A DNA stretch of 64,000 nucleotides from Doris montereyensis (GCA_037039925.1 JAXRKP010000267.1:164501-228500); one strand, 5' to 3'. Shown: positions 1 to 63,786, counted from the stretch's first letter. The notes: a model not told the origin generated them from the sequence alone. Made by a program: numbers and translations.

Positions 1-26
1 CTTGTTCTAAATTATCCCTGCTCAAT

Positions 27-854
27 TTAAGATTTTTGTTTTAGCTTCCTAGTTACTAGCATTGTTTTGGTTTTCTTTGCATTTACTCTCATTCCTCTTT
101 TATTTAATTCACAATTCATAATGTTGATATTCGACTGGAGGTCACTTTCTGATTTTCCAAACAGAAATAAATCATCAGCAAATGAAAGCATTGATACATT
201 TACTGGTTTGAGCTTCCATATACCTTCATTTTTTGAGGATACCTTTGAGACTGAATTCATAAATGTGATAAACAAAAGAGGACAGGATACAACCCTGTCT
301 TATTCCTATATCTACATCAAAATCTGCAGATATGTTTCCAGCTACTCTCACTGCACATGTTGGTTTAATGTAAAAACTTTAAATGGCTTCTATTAAATTT
401 TGTTCTACATTGTGTTCTTTTAAGGAATGCCATAGTTCATCCCTCCTCACAGTGTCAAATGTCTTTTCTAAGTCAAGGTGCAAGTCAATGTTTCTCTCAA
501 GGCAATTATTTGTCTAATTGTAATTTGTCTTGTACACTTCTTTTCTGGTCTAAATCCACTCTGGTGTTCTTCAATCTGATCCTCTACTCTTTTCCTGAGT
601 CTCATTTCCAGAATCCTGGCATACACTTTTCCTGGTACGCTAAGTAGTGATATCCCTCTATAGTTTGAGCATTCCATAGTTGATCTTTTCTTGTGTATTG
701 GTACTACCGTTCCATTATTCCAGTCATCTGGCACCTGTTTTGACTTCCATGCTTGTTGGCATATTGCATGTAGTAATTTGTTTGCCTCTCTCCATTGGTT
801 TTTAATCATTTCTGGATAAACTTGATCTGCTCCTGTGGCTTTTCCTAATTTCAC
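27..854 (-). pseudogene. RTE reverse transcriptase domain, copy A, frame-broken
   Basis: Two minus-strand frames cover the polymerase. Bases 468-854 encode the finger/palm start, with KLGKATGADQVYPEMIKN, VPDDWNNGTVVPIHKK and SNYRGISLLSVPGKVYARIL. Bases 27-275 encode the catalytic palm, with SFADDLFLFGKS carrying the two metal-binding aspartates. The GFRP block is followed by a shortened, garbled segment (EKKCTRQ) where the family normally continues toward an ADD-box region, and the two halves lie in different frames. The domain belongs to the retrotransposon and is not a host gene. Confidence 0.8.
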
Positions 855-1313
855 TTTTCTTTAGCTGTTTGGAGTTCTTCCATTGAGATATCTACATCTT
901 TAGCTGTCTCCTCTGGATTACTTGTTACTCTTACTAATTGATCTGTACTCCTTGTTTCATATGTTCTGGAGGAATTATGTAATTGTTGAAAATATTTTTT
1001 CTCCACGTTTCCATGATTTGGCTGTCTCCTTTCATTATTTCTCATTTGGCGTTCTTAATTTGTCGTATTGGGCATGCTTTTGGTCTTTCTCATGCTCTTC
1101 ATTGCTCCCCAGAACAGCTTTTGATTTCCTTGATAGCTTTTTTGAAGTTGAAGTCTTTGTCCAAACTCTTCCCACTGTTCCTGTTTTGCTTTCCTAACTT
1201 CCTCTTTGGCGATAGTTCTTTTATTCACGTAATCTATCCTATACTCTAATCTTTTTGTTTGCAAGTATTTCTTCCAGGCATCCTTCTTTTCTTTGATCTT
1301 AGTCTTGACATTC

Positions 1314-2072
1314 TCATTCCACCATGCTGTTCTTTTTCCTATCTGCTTTAATTTGTTTCCTACCACAGACCTCTTCAGTACAACTGAGCAGTGTTTCTTT
1401 ATACATTTGCCACTTTTCTTCTATTGTGCTATCATTCAGATCCATTTGCCTTTCACTGATAAATCTTTTTATCCTGGATTGGTATATCTGTTTTACTATT
1501 GGTTTGTTTAGTTCTTCTATTTTGAGTTTAGTAGCATTCTTCTCTTTCCTTTTCTGTTTGTTTTCTTCAGTTAATAATCTCATTTTGGCTATCACTAGGT
1601 GATCAATAAATATTTCAGCTCCTCTGTTTACTCTTACATCCATTGTACTGTAAAAAAGGGAGCTGCTAACTATTATGAAGTCTATGATTGACTTTTCAAA
1701 CCTGTCTTCATTTACTCTTGTATATTTGTGGATATCTTTAAGAAGAAAAAATGTGTTAGCTATTTTCATATTATTCTTTAGGCAAAAATCTATTAGTCTC
1801 TCTCCATTTGGAGAAATTGTTGTCTCTCCCTCTTTACTTATTACTCCTCCTGATGTTTCTACATTGTTGCCTACTGTAGCGTTTAAATCTCCTAAAAGCA
1901 ATAGTTCCTGTCTGGGTTTGAGATTATCTGCTGCTATTTGTAAATCGTTTTTGAAGATGTCTTTTTCGTCTTTGGTAGCATCTTCGTTTGGACCATAAGC
2001 TATTAATAATTTAATTTCTCTTCCTTTTGGTTTAATTTTTATCTCTAATAGCCATGGGTTATAAATTTCCAA
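1314..2072 (-). pseudogene. RTE apurinic-type endonuclease domain, copy A
   Basis: This open minus-strand stretch of about 250 residues carries the exonuclease-endonuclease-phosphatase motifs: LLIAYGPNED, LLLLGDLNATVGNN (metal-binding Asp-Asn), RLIDFC, IHKYTR and SIIDFI. The family nicks target DNA to prime reverse transcription. Host proteins annotated as craniofacial development protein 2-like derive from this type of domain. The expected terminal DHHLV reads DHLV here (one His missing), while the copy at 53561 has DHHLV. The start of the domain lies further upstream in another frame. Confidence 0.8.
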
Positions 2073-2431
2073 CTTTCTAGTAGCTTTTCTTGCCTTTTTT
2101 ATGCATTAGGAGGTCTACTTCTGCTCTAGCTCTTTCTTTGACATCTACTCCTGATAAGATTAAAGTATGATTTGGTCCTACATTTTCTATTCCTTGTCCT
2201 TTTTTTCTTTGTTTCTGTAATCAAAATGTCTACTTTGAATGTTTCCATTTCTTCAGCCCTAACATTCCATGTTTCAAAAATCACAATCCATGTTCTTCTC
2301 CAGAGTCATCTTCGAAAGTTCAAAACGGGTATATGTCTTTCTTTGAATCAGTTAGGTTTTGGATAAGCAGAGGATTGGCCCACTGTACTCTAGGTAGATG
2401 GTGGGGCTGCCAAATTGAGGCCCCCTACCAG

Positions 2432-2580
2432 GCCTTGTTATTTTCTGTCAGGGTTAACTCCCCTTAGTCTTTGGGGGTCAAAACCAGCCCGCAAGGCAGC
2501 AGGTTGTAATTTTCTGACAAGGTTAACTCCCTTTGCCTTTGGTAAGTCAAGACCGGCCTGCAAGGCAGCAGAAGACTCGA
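2432..2580 (-). repeat. 5' monomers of RTE copy A (~68 bp, 2 units)
   Basis: Two adjacent units each contain TTATTTTCTGTCAGGGTTAA-like sequence followed by a CAAGGCAGCAG end. The same unit occurs four times in the matching 5' region of the LINE at 26740-27000. Tandem 5' units with variable copy number are known from other LINEs, where they can carry promoter activity. That role here is inference. Confidence 0.65.
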
Positions 2581-2649
2581 GAGGGCGGATCATCTACTCC
2601 CCGTACAGGTGCTTACCTTGCTACTGCCCGGAATAACATTATTTCGAGT

Positions 2650-2870
2650 TAAAAAAATTTCATTGTCATCATCAGTTATTATTGTTACTATTGATATTCT
2701 TCGTCTTCCTCTTATTATTATAATTATCATCACTAATAGCAGTGTCATATCAATACTCTTCATTATTACTTATCATCACTGTATTATATTTATTATTATA
2801 ATTAGTATTGTCATTATTACAATTATCAATATTATTGTATTCATTCTCCTTCATTCTGGCCTTTTCATAC
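2650..2870. repeat. degenerate ATT/ATC-rich simple repeat
   Basis: A run of imperfect trinucleotide sequence made of TTATTA, CATCA and ATTATC blocks, adjacent to the 5' end of the LINE. It has no coding character. Confidence 0.6.
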
Positions 2871-3256
2871 ATTTCTATAACAAGTATCCTCCCTTCTCTT
2901 TATTTAGCTTCTCTAAGCCGCACCATCTCAGGCAGTTCACATGGCAACACTATATATACTATGTCACTCCTCTCTCCGCCAGTGTTTTCTTTCAAAATCC
3001 CTTCTATTACTATTAGTAGTGGGGGGACTACCGGTGGAACAGCCTCAAATCTCAACCGATTTCAACCACAGACCAAGGGTCTGTCTCTAGGAACAGTGCC
3101 AAGTAAACAGGTCCTACCCTCTCCATCTGCAGACTGTTTCCCAAGTGAACACTTGTCTGGCTGTGACAATGAGATGCTACAGTACAAGTTGTGAAGCTCT
3201 TGGCAAATTGAGCTCACAGATTTGTTGACCTTCTAACAAGAATCTTCAATTCATAA

Positions 3257-3294
<38 letters not shown>

Positions 3295-3647
3295 AGCACG
3301 TTACACCCCTTGATAATAATAAGTACGAATATTTGATCAGATTAGTATTCGATACTGAGATTACGCGGGTAGGACTACTATTCTTACTTTTTAATTAAGC
3401 TGTCCAAAGTGACTGGCTAGCTGAATGAAAATGATACTTACAAAGACGGGGAAACAATGAAGTTTACATTAATTCAACGTCACTTTTGGAAGAACATTTT
3501 CTCAAACAAAAACGACCTGGGGATGATTTAAAGCCTACATGCAAAATATGGTTACTCTCAGTGGCCTATCACCAGAGCCTTTGGCGTACAAAGATCGACC
3601 AACTCATAGTTACAAATATAGATACATATATACATTAAAAAGAAGCA
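2871..3647. other. intergenic DNA, no gene seen
   Basis: No conserved coding stretch, RNA gene or recognisable transposon was seen on either strand. A perfect TA dinucleotide tract lies at about 3260-3292. Confidence 0.5.
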
Positions 3648-3940
3648 AAGTTCCTTCAAGGCCGCTACTGCCCATATAGCCGGAGATTATCCTGGTTTCT
3701 ATAGTATGAAACGGAATAGGTGACAATAATCACCTCCTGGCCAGGACGCTAGTCTGACGCTGGCATTTTACTTCCAAACCATTGCTTGTACCCATTTGCA
3801 CCTGGGTCAAGTGAGGAAAATATGTGTCAAGTGTCTTTCCCAACATAAGGAGTATAACGTCAGAACTAGCTTTGCTAGGATTCAAACCCAGGACCTCATG
3901 ATCCAAAGTCCAGCAGCCTAACCACTCAGCCACTCAAGAT
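3648..3940 (-). mobile_element. tRNA-derived SINE, family A
   Basis: The minus strand starts with a type II tRNA-like head: TGGCTGAGTGG fits the A box and GGTTTGAATCC fits the B box of a Pol III promoter. A body with AACACTT-like and CCCAGGTGCAAATGGGTAC sequence follows, then a tail containing TATAGAAACCAGGATAATCT. The same body recurs at 7445, 38175, 39470, 42305, 46125, 58728, 60780 and 63787. Divergence between copies is moderate. Family name and age cannot be set from this window. Confidence 0.75.
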
Positions 3941-4540
3941 CACTATAAAATTTATATAGGCCTATAAATAAATTGGGAATTGAAAAAAACATTTAAGTCA
4001 TGGAAATGAAGGTTGCTGATTGTAATCGTATTTTCTCTTATTATTTATTGTGTTGATAATCTTAGAGAGTGAATGTATAATATCGAATAAAAATAATGCA
4101 ACAAACATCAGACTATTGTGGATGAAGAAATTTAAAGCATTTTTGTGAGTGGAATTTATTAGCTTTGATGCATCAACTTGAAAATTTGTACTCATTTTAC
4201 CACATAAAAAAATTCATTTGAAAACTACTTCCCTGTTTCAACAACTGCATTGTCTTATTTGCATGGATCCGATTTTTGTGTATTATTTTCGCTGGACAAA
4301 ATTATCTGATGTGTATTCTCTGTCAAAAGCCTCCCCCCCCCCATCCCTCCCCTAATTAAAAAAAAATCTGATGAGAGTGTAGTGTTAAACATACAAATTA
4401 CTCACTTGTTTTTTTGCTGAAAATATATAGAATAGATCTATACTTTGAAAAAAAGTCATATATTGACATTTCTGATATTTTTTCATTTTCCTTAAAGAAG
4501 AAACCTTTACAACTGTCCCAAATGAAAAAAGTGCTACAAG
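3941..4540. other. intergenic DNA, no gene seen
   Basis: AT-rich sequence without a gene. At 3985-4035 it contains one copy of a motif (AATGAAGGTTGCTGATTGTA) that is related to the tandem unit at 41047-41280, so that unit belongs to a dispersed family. Confidence 0.45.
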
Positions 4541-4542
4541 TA

Positions 4543-5023
4543 AGCCTTTTTTTATTTAGTAAACCAGTCTTAGATGGTAGCTGTGTCTGGGACCCACACC
4601 AACAGACCTACATGATACAAGAAATTGAGAAAGTACAAAAGAACGCAGCCAGATTAAAAACTAATAATTATCCATACCTAAAGTAAACATCCCAACCAAC
4701 ATGAATCAATTGCAATGGTTATCTTTAGAAGAACATAGAACCAGAAATAAAATTAATATATATATTTAAAAAAGGCTATGAATGGCCAACTGATTATTCC
4801 ATTACATGAGCTTAAACTTAATACAAGAACCAGATTAGGCTGTCAAACATACATGGTTCCATCTTCAAACATTGATTGTCACCTGCACTCATTTTACCCT
4901 ATTACAGTAAGGCTGTGGAATGGACTGCCAACAGAAATAAAAATCAGTAATTATAGCAATGAAGACTTTAAAAACAGAATTAAATACATCAGTTTAAAAC
5001 CAGATTCGATTAATATGTTTTGA
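4543..5023 (+). mobile_element. CR1/L2-like LINE remnant, reverse transcriptase C-terminus
   Basis: Translated pieces read CVWDPHQQTYMIQEIEKVQK, then NAARLKTNNY, LQWLSLEEHRTRNK and finally RLWNGLPTEI before a stop at 5021-5023. This order (VWDP, LEKVQ, AAR, L..L..RR, WN.LP) is characteristic of the end of the reverse transcriptase ORF of CR1/L2/Jockey-type LINEs. Frames change between pieces, so it is a dead 5'-truncated copy. It is a different LINE clade from the RTE copies elsewhere in the window. Confidence 0.75.
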
Positions 5024-7107
<2,084 letters not shown>

Positions 7108-7440
7108 CTTTATTTTTTTTCTCTTTCATCATTTGACTCAGACCTGTGTGAATGAGTACCTAGCTATAAAATGTAGAGAAATGTCTTGTCAGAGTGATAG
7201 TACCAAGCACCTAACAACTTACAGTTACCAGGTTACTATACTGTATGATCAGTGTAGTAAGCTCCCAGGAGTTGAAGACTTGGGGATGTGATGTCCAGTC
7301 GGTTGGGTTGCTCTTGTGCGTGTATGTGTGTCTCTTGCCCTTCTCATAGAGAGAGAGAGAAACATAAAAATTAGAAAGGAGATAGACACATACATAGTAT
7401 ACACACACACTAGGCTGAGAAAGAGAGAAACTCTCTTGTG
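7108..7440. other. no gene seen
   Basis: Unique-looking sequence with a short GA run near 7346 and CA run near 7402. There is no support for coding. Confidence 0.45.
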
Positions 7441-7444
7441 GATT

Positions 7445-7545
7445 AATTACAAATTAAATAGCTTGGGAGTAAAAACCTGCATCAGACTAGTGATCTGTCC
7501 GTGAGGTGATTATTATCACCTGTTCTACTTCATGCTATAGGAACC
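7445..7545 (+). mobile_element. SINE family A, 3' end only
   Basis: The segment from GGGAGTAAAAACCTGCATCA to the CACCTGTTCTACTTCATGCT region matches the 3' portion of SINE family A (compare 60950-61030). Its last ~36 bases are the founding unit of the minisatellite that follows directly. Confidence 0.75.
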
Positions 7546-8622
7546 AGGATGAGCTATCAATACTCTCACGCTATACGAACCAGGATGAGCTATCAATACT
7601 ATCATGCTATAGGAACCAGGATGAGTTATCAATACTATCATGCTATAGGAACCAGGATGAGTTATCAATACTATCATGCTATAGGAACCAGGATGAGCTA
7701 TCAATACTCTCATGCTATAGGAACCAGGATGAGCTATCAATACTATCATGCTATAGGAACCAGGATGAGCTATCAATACTCTCATGCTATAGGAACCAGG
7801 ATGAGTTATCAATACTATCATGCTATAGGAACTAGGATGAGTTATCAATACTATCACGCTATAGGAACCAGGATGAGCTATCAATACTATCATGCCATAG
7901 GAACCAGGATGAGTTATCAATACTCTCATGCTATAGGAACCAGGATGAGTTATCAATACTATCATGCTATAGGAACCAGGATGAGTTATCAATACTATCA
8001 CGCTATAGGAACCAGGATGAGCTATCAATACTATCAGGCCATAGGAACCAGGATGAGCTATCAATAATATCATGCCATAGGAACCAGGATGAGCTATCAA
8101 TAATATCATGCCATAGGAACCAGGATGAGAGCATAGAACCAGGATGAGCTATCAATAATATCATGCCATAGGAACCAGGATGAGCTATCAATACTATCAT
8201 GCTATGGGAACCAGGATGAGCTATCAATACTATCATGCTATAGGAACCAGGATGAGTTATCAATACTATCATGCTATAGGAACCAGGATGAGTTATCAAT
8301 AATTATAGGAACCAGGATGAGTTATCAATACTATCATGCTATAGGAACCAGGATGAGTTATCAATACTATCATGCTATAGGAACCAGGATGAGCTATCAA
8401 TACTATCATGCTATAGGAACCAGGATGAGCTATCAATAATATCATGCTATAGGAACCAGGATGAGCTATCAATACTATCATGCTATGGGAACCAGGATGA
8501 GCTATCATGCTATAGGAACCAGGATGAGCTATCAATACTATCATGCTATAGGAACCAGGATGAGCTATCAATAATATCATGCTATAGGAACCAGGATGAG
8601 CTATCAATACTATCATGCTATT
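7533..8622. repeat. 36-bp minisatellite, ~30 units
   Basis: The unit is CTATAGGAACCAGGATGAGC followed by TATCAATACTATCATG. Copies differ by a few transitions (GAGCTA/GAGTTA, CTC/CTA) and a few truncated units lie near 8130, 8300 and 8500. Because 36 is a multiple of three, both strands stay open (MSYQYYHAIGTR on plus, MIVLIAHPGSYS on minus) without being genes. The unit equals the 3' end of SINE family A. Confidence 0.95.
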
Positions 8623-9264
8623 GGACGTAATGGCATTGAAGAAACTTTACTTACCTTGTCTTATCATTTCTTTTTCATCATTGACTGGAATCACTTAAAT
8701 AATCATACCATCAAATCAACATCGATCAAAATTTTCAGTGACAAAAAAGACTTGTCGCGTCTTTAAACTGTCTTGTAATAACGTCAATACTGGTATCTAC
8801 AACATATTATTCATATTTGGATTTCGGAATATATTTACAAACTTACAATAATAGATGTTATATTGAATCAACATAATATCTTTTCCTATATATGGTTTAT
8901 CTTTGAGGCCTTATCCTTGAATTTTTGCATTATGTTTGATTGATTTGGTTAAATTCTCAAATCACTCTTCCCGCTATTATGGTCAAGCCATCTAAACTAA
9001 TGTCACTTTATTTCGGTTTTCATATTATTGGAGACCTTTGTATCTCCTGAAAAGAACTTTGTTCTCATTCATCCGTTCTTATCTGTATGGGTTTCCAGTT
9101 TCCTCATCTTACATTTTTAAACTTTTTTTTTTACATACCCGGTATTGGTAAACGTAGACATTATCTTTATAAATAAGATAGAAATACTTGTAAATGAACA
9201 CAAATATGAACTGTTTTTTTGTTGTTGTCTCTTTTTGGTTGGTATCGTCTTCTAGATTCTAGAA
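8623..9264 (+). promoter_or_regulatory. presumed promoter / 5' UTR region of ASPG
   Basis: About 640 bases lie between the minisatellite and the ATG of ASPG. No TATA box or CpG-rich island is evident. The promoter could lie here or further upstream if a non-coding 5' exon exists, and a transcript would be needed to place the start site. Confidence 0.3.
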
Positions 9265-59213
<49,949 letters not shown>

Positions 59214-60774
59214 GGTCACATGACAACATCAAATTGCGTTGACGGTATTTTTAGAAGATCACCATTGTATGAAAATGTTTAATTTAACTGGCACTTCCTG
59301 AGGAATTTTTTGCGACATGTAATGTTTTGAAACCAACACGTGACACAATTTTTGTAGTTTTGTCTAGCTGCCTAGCAATCAGTATGAAAAGAAAAGTATT
59401 TAGTACTTTTTTTTACTGTAAGTCTGTATTTTCTTTGAAAATTACGTATCATGAGGGTTATCTGTAATTTATGTTTAACCCTTCACAGTTTACATTAAGT
59501 GGCGGCCATCTTGCTCTATACTATCAACTTCCTCTTGGCTGTAGCAACCCGGTTTGTTTACATTTCTCTGACTTCCTGCCAGCTGGTCTTCACAAAAGAA
59601 TGTGGATCGGTCTGCACTTCGCGCCGCTACCTTCAATTGGTCACGTGAAGCTGCCCTGACCTTTAACCTTGCATTCTATTCTAAATTTAGAACAATAGCA
59701 TCAGTTATGTGACCAATTAGAGCTGACAAAAAAAGATGTGTGTCATTTGTCGGTTTTTGTCGGCTTGAACAATGTGGGCCTGTATTGGCAGGTGTCAGTT
59801 TCTGTCGCTTTGAATTTTCAACGGGGTTTCGCGCCTATCCGTTTTTATTTGTTTAAACCGCTAAAGAGTTAAAGAAACACTAATTTCAGCCACAGAAATG
59901 AAGGTATTATGAGACTGTTGCTAAGACCATGATTTCTGTCAAGGAAATGAATATTTTTGCTCTAGAACAAACAAAAAACAAAACCCCAAATCCCAAAACT
60001 CATAAGAAAGTTGGCAATGAGCTAAAACAGAATTCTCGTCAGATTATTTTGAAATTAATATTACTAATTAAGGGGCAAGTTTTCCTCCCATGTGCATGAA
60101 ATGGCCACCTCTTCTCTGTGTTTATTTTATTTTTAAGCTTACATAATCCCCTCTCAGACAGAGCGATAATAAATGAATTTAACCCTATGATTCCTAACCT
60201 GAAGTGATTGTAAAGATCCTTGCTTTCAGAGCTGCTGAGCAAATTGTAGCCTCATCATAACCTTCTGTCTATGGTTTGTTATGAAAAATGTAAACAAAAC
60301 GACTAAAATCAATGTCTTGTGGACGCTTATAGTATCATTGTCAAGCAGTTATGAGAAGGAACATTTGTCATCCAACGATTGATATAATTGTAGAGCCCAA
60401 GTGTTTGAATATATTTGATGACATCCCGACTGCTTTATCATTCGCTCGTTATATGAGGAGAGTATAATCGCGTATGGCTGTGACCTCTGAAGTGCTCATA
60501 TGACTTCAAATAGCGTTCATTCAAGGGTATCCAGACTAGACAGACTCCTGTGATGTAACGTAGGAACAAATTTTATTTTTTATTTGAGCTCTTGTATTAG
60601 TGTCTTTTAAAGAAGCGTTTTGCGCATTTTCTGTCTGATATTTTTATTGGTACAGAGGAAGAAATTTTGTAAATTTGATGTTGCATTTTAATGCTGTATT
60701 TTTTAATTCTTTCAACTTTTTAAAGAATTTGATTTGACATCTTTTAATGTCGTGGTGTCATTGTAGACTATGTA
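59214..60774 (+). other. presumed ASPG 3' UTR and downstream DNA
   Basis: No further coding exon was recognised. Candidate poly(A) signals are listed separately. Minus-strand frames here (for example 60039-60242) have no recognisable domain. Confidence 0.45.
60168..60173 (+). promoter_or_regulatory. candidate poly(A) signal AATAAA
   Basis: First AATAAA after the stop codon, about 955 bases downstream. Equivalent hexamers at 61517-61522 and 63033-63038 are alternatives, and transcript ends are needed to choose. Confidence 0.35.
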
Positions 60775-61040
60775 GGATTGGCTTATTGGATGTGTCAGTA
60801 TCGACAATCATCACCCTTGTGTTTCCGTAGGATCCTGGCTTCAAATCTTATCAAAGCTAGGTCTGACGTTGTGTGACTTGGGAAAACACTTAACCCGCAT
60901 TTTCCACACCCAGACCCAAGTGCAAATGGGTACAAGCACTAGTTTGGGAGTAAAAACCTGCATCAGACTAACGTCATGTCGAGGAGGTGATTTTACTCAC
61001 CTGTTCAGCTTCACGCTACAGTAACCGGGATATGCTATGG
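60775..61040 (+). mobile_element. tRNA-derived SINE, family A (worn head)
   Basis: The tRNA-like head is decayed (GATCCTGGCTTCAAATCTTA). The body retains AGCTAGGTCTGACGTTGTGT and AAGTGCAAATGGGTACAAGC, and the end TCACGCTACAGTAACCGGGA. Confidence 0.78.
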
Positions 61041-61567
61041 CTTTTTTTTATATATGAATATCATGTCAACACACATCTTTTGATATATATAATGTTTAGA
61101 TAATGTATAAATAGACAAATAGATTATAGACATGGTGTCAATAACGTGTTATGCCTATGGATGTAAGCCTCTGTATAATTTATTTGTAATTACCCGCTTG
61201 CAAAGTGTGTGATTTTGAATTCTATGCTTGTTTTGAAAAGAATGTTTTTTCTGTGAGAATGTGACTTCGCCCTGTTTGAGTTTGGCTGTCTGCGGCACCT
61301 GCAGATGTGTGATTCTAATCCTGATTCTAAATTTACTTTTGGTGCTGTCAGATAAGGTGACTTATTTATATTTATGTATGTATATATATATATTTATATA
61401 TATATATATATATTTATTGCGTCTGGTGGAGACTTATCAAGTTTACTCAAGACCATATCTGTCTATTAAATCACATCTGCTTACTAAATCATATCTGCTG
61501 TTGTTGCGCACAGAGGAATAAATAGACGAACCCGGCAAGACTAGGTGCAACGAAAAAGTTTTGCACT
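61041..61567. other. downstream spacer with TA tract
   Basis: A TA/TTTATA tract lies at about 61380-61416, and AATAAA at 61517. No gene was seen. Confidence 0.45.
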
Positions 61568-61830
61568 TACTTGTCCCTGGGGGACGAGATGGCAGAGTGG
61601 TTAAAGGCATTGCACTGTGATCCATAGGTAATGGGTTTGAGTCCCACTTCAGGCTTTTCTTTTTTTTTCCTTGGGCAAGAAACTTTACCCTATTTGCCTG
61701 GTGATAGTCTATGTTTCTTCCTCTGAAGAAATTGGAATACCAGGTGCAACATTTTGTTGCCTGCACGAACAGCACTAATTTATTTATTTTTGTTCCTTGT
61801 GAATGGGAAAGGGTCATGTCTTGAGTTTGA
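61568..61830 (+). mobile_element. tRNA-derived SINE, third family
   Basis: Starts GGGACGAGATGGCAGAGTGG with A box TGGCAGAGTGG and B box GGTTTGAGTCC (61632-61644), correctly spaced for a type II tRNA-like promoter. The body has TTCCTTGGGCAAGAAACTTT. It is distinct from families A and B. The 3' border is uncertain. Confidence 0.65.
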
Positions 61831-62067
61831 CCTGACTCATTGATGTGTTTTCATGTGCAATTGTTAGAATTTGCACCAGATTTAATTCAAATGTATATCT
61901 CATGCTAACTGTCAAAGATTTTATTTTTAAGAATTTTCTAATTTGAATTTTCCACGATGTATCCACCATTTGAAATTAATTAATATTGTAGGCCTTACCA
62001 TATTTGGACTGCACCACCGTTTATATTTTACACGCCCTTTGATCAATGAGGGCTCATAGTGGAGCAG
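61831..62067. other. spacer, no gene seen
   Basis: AT-rich sequence with no recognisable feature. Confidence 0.4.
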
Positions 62068-62290
62068 TTTGGAAACTCCTAGAATCTCCCAGAAGAAATG
62101 TCTCTCCTAGAAATTTCTAGAATCTCCCAGAAGAAAATGTCTCTCCTAGAAATTTCTAGAATCTCCCAGAAGAAAATGTCTCTCCTAGAAATTTCTAGAA
62201 TCTTCCAGAAGAAAATGTCTCTCCTAGAAATTTCTAGAATCTCCCAGAAGAAAATGTCTCTCCTAAAAACTCCTAGAATCTCCTACGTTT
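62068..62290. repeat. 39-bp minisatellite (~5.5 units)
   Basis: The unit is CCTAGAAATTTCTAGAATCT followed by CCCAGAAGAAAATGTCTCT. It contains the palindrome CTAGAAATTTCTAG. The period is a multiple of three, giving an open MSLLEISRISQKK frame. Confidence 0.93.
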
Positions 62291-62694
62291 TTTATATTTC
62301 CTCCAAATGTTTCAATTCGTAACTCATAACTAACTCAGCCTTAAGGTACATTCAGACCAAAAGCGTTGAACTGAGCTAAAGCTGGGCTGCACAGTTGCCA
62401 AGCCACTGGAATATTGGCTCTTTATTCTTATAGGCTGATCACTCCAAAAGCAGTGGCCTTGCCACATAGCTCACTTATAGTTTGCTTTGAGCTGTAATTG
62501 ATATTCTGGCATTTTTTACAGCTCATACCTAGCAGTTGAACTGACTGCAGTTCGTGATGACTAAAGTTATTAACTGTCTGTTAGCGGAAGTTGCTTTTGA
62601 TGTGAACACAAGAGCTCTTCTGCTCAGTAGAGCTTGTAATCAGCACCGAGGCTTGGCTCGGTTAACAGCCTTTGGTCTGCACGTACCTTAATTT
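62291..62694. other. spacer, no gene seen
   Basis: No recognisable feature. Confidence 0.4.
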
Positions 62695-62775
62695 TCTCTC
62701 GGCTAAAAATGTTCTACCGAAACCCATGAGATCACCTTAGTAGTGGATGTGGGTAAAATCAAATCAAATCCAACC
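62695..62775 (+). mobile_element. SINE family B, 3' end only
   Basis: TTCTACCGAAACCCATGAGA, CACCTTAGTAGTGGATGTGG and GTAAAATCAAATCAAATCCA match the family tail. Confidence 0.65.
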
Positions 62776-63786
62776 TCCGACTCCTGTTAAGACGCTGTTC
62801 CTGGACTGTGGGCCGCCAGACATATTTTAAAGTCTCTTCTTTCATCCTTAGCAACTGCTGTGTGAATGAATCTCATACTTTCGCTGTTTTCATGAATCTC
62901 TCATGTTATGCTTATGAATCTCTCTTGTTTTTTCATGTCTTAGTAGAAGGCAACTGCGACCCCAGCCAAGATAACTGTTTTTCAGTGTCTTGTAACCGGT
63001 GATAAAAGTCAAGTATTGATTTTTATAATGATAATAAAATATTGTAACTTCACCTGTAATTGTAATACTCAGTAATGATTTGATGTCATTACGGATGTAA
63101 TTGTTTCCCTTATCATTTATATCGTTGCTTTTATCTTCATTTTAAAGATGCTGTGTTTCCTAATTTTGGGTCTGTTTACAGATGATCTGAATGGTAAAAC
63201 TTGTTTCTTCTTTCTCTCGTCTAATGATTATTATCATGTTTTGTTCAACAATTTTAAAGGTAAATATTTTCTTTTACGATTTTTATTGCTTTACAGATTT
63301 TAAAAAAAGATTTTTTGATACTAATTGTTCTTCTGTTCATACCAGTGATTTTACTCATTATTTGACTTTTTCTGGATCTCATCTGTCTGTCATCCTACGT
63401 CAACTAACAACAGGCTATCGAATTTGAATGCAGACCTACCTCGCCATCAAAACTGTTTCATCAAAGTGATGCATTTTTGTAGCTATTTATTTATGTAGAA
63501 TTTAGAATTCTTATTTATGTCTACAAGATTTGAAAAATTCTCACGTTCAATTTTGGAATTCTTTAACTTAAACTTATCTTTTGATAGAATAAACGTTGTA
63601 GCTGAAGGTAGCACAAAGTTTGTTTGAATCGAGTGGGTAATTTGCAGTTCATATTGTTGGAAGTATGACTAGAATTGAGAGGACAATTTTGTCTGGACTT
63701 TACGATACGAAATACTATAAAAGTCCATAGAACGAATCTGTCATAAAGTCTTTGATTAAGATTGTCTTCACCTGTTTATTTCGCAA
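62776..63786. other. downstream spacer, no gene seen
   Basis: Several short frames but no recognisable protein. AATAAA occurs at 63033 and near 63588. A short direct repeat ATGAATCTCT occurs three times at 62865-62925. Confidence 0.4.

Larger units (their letters stand above)
1..2630 (-). mobile_element. RTE-type non-LTR retrotransposon, copy A (cut by window edge)
   Basis: On the minus strand this stretch reads 5' to 3' as a short repeat-bearing 5' region, an endonuclease domain and a reverse transcriptase. Blocks such as NYRGISLLSVPGKVYARIL, EEHQSGFRP and SFADDL are typical of RTE/BovB-like elements. The 5' end at 2630 coincides with the homologous end of the copy at 23769-27053 (shared CGGGCAGT on the minus strand), so it is probably the true element start. 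The 3' part runs off the window at base 1. The frame is broken several times between the two domains, so this copy is probably inactive, although some breaks could be assembly indels. Confidence 0.85.

Noticed and set aside
7525..8616. Repetitive protein MSYQYYHAIGTR and minus-strand MIVLIAHPGSYS
   Set aside because: Minisatellite with a 36-bp period; open on both strands for arithmetic reasons, with its unit derived from a SINE tail.
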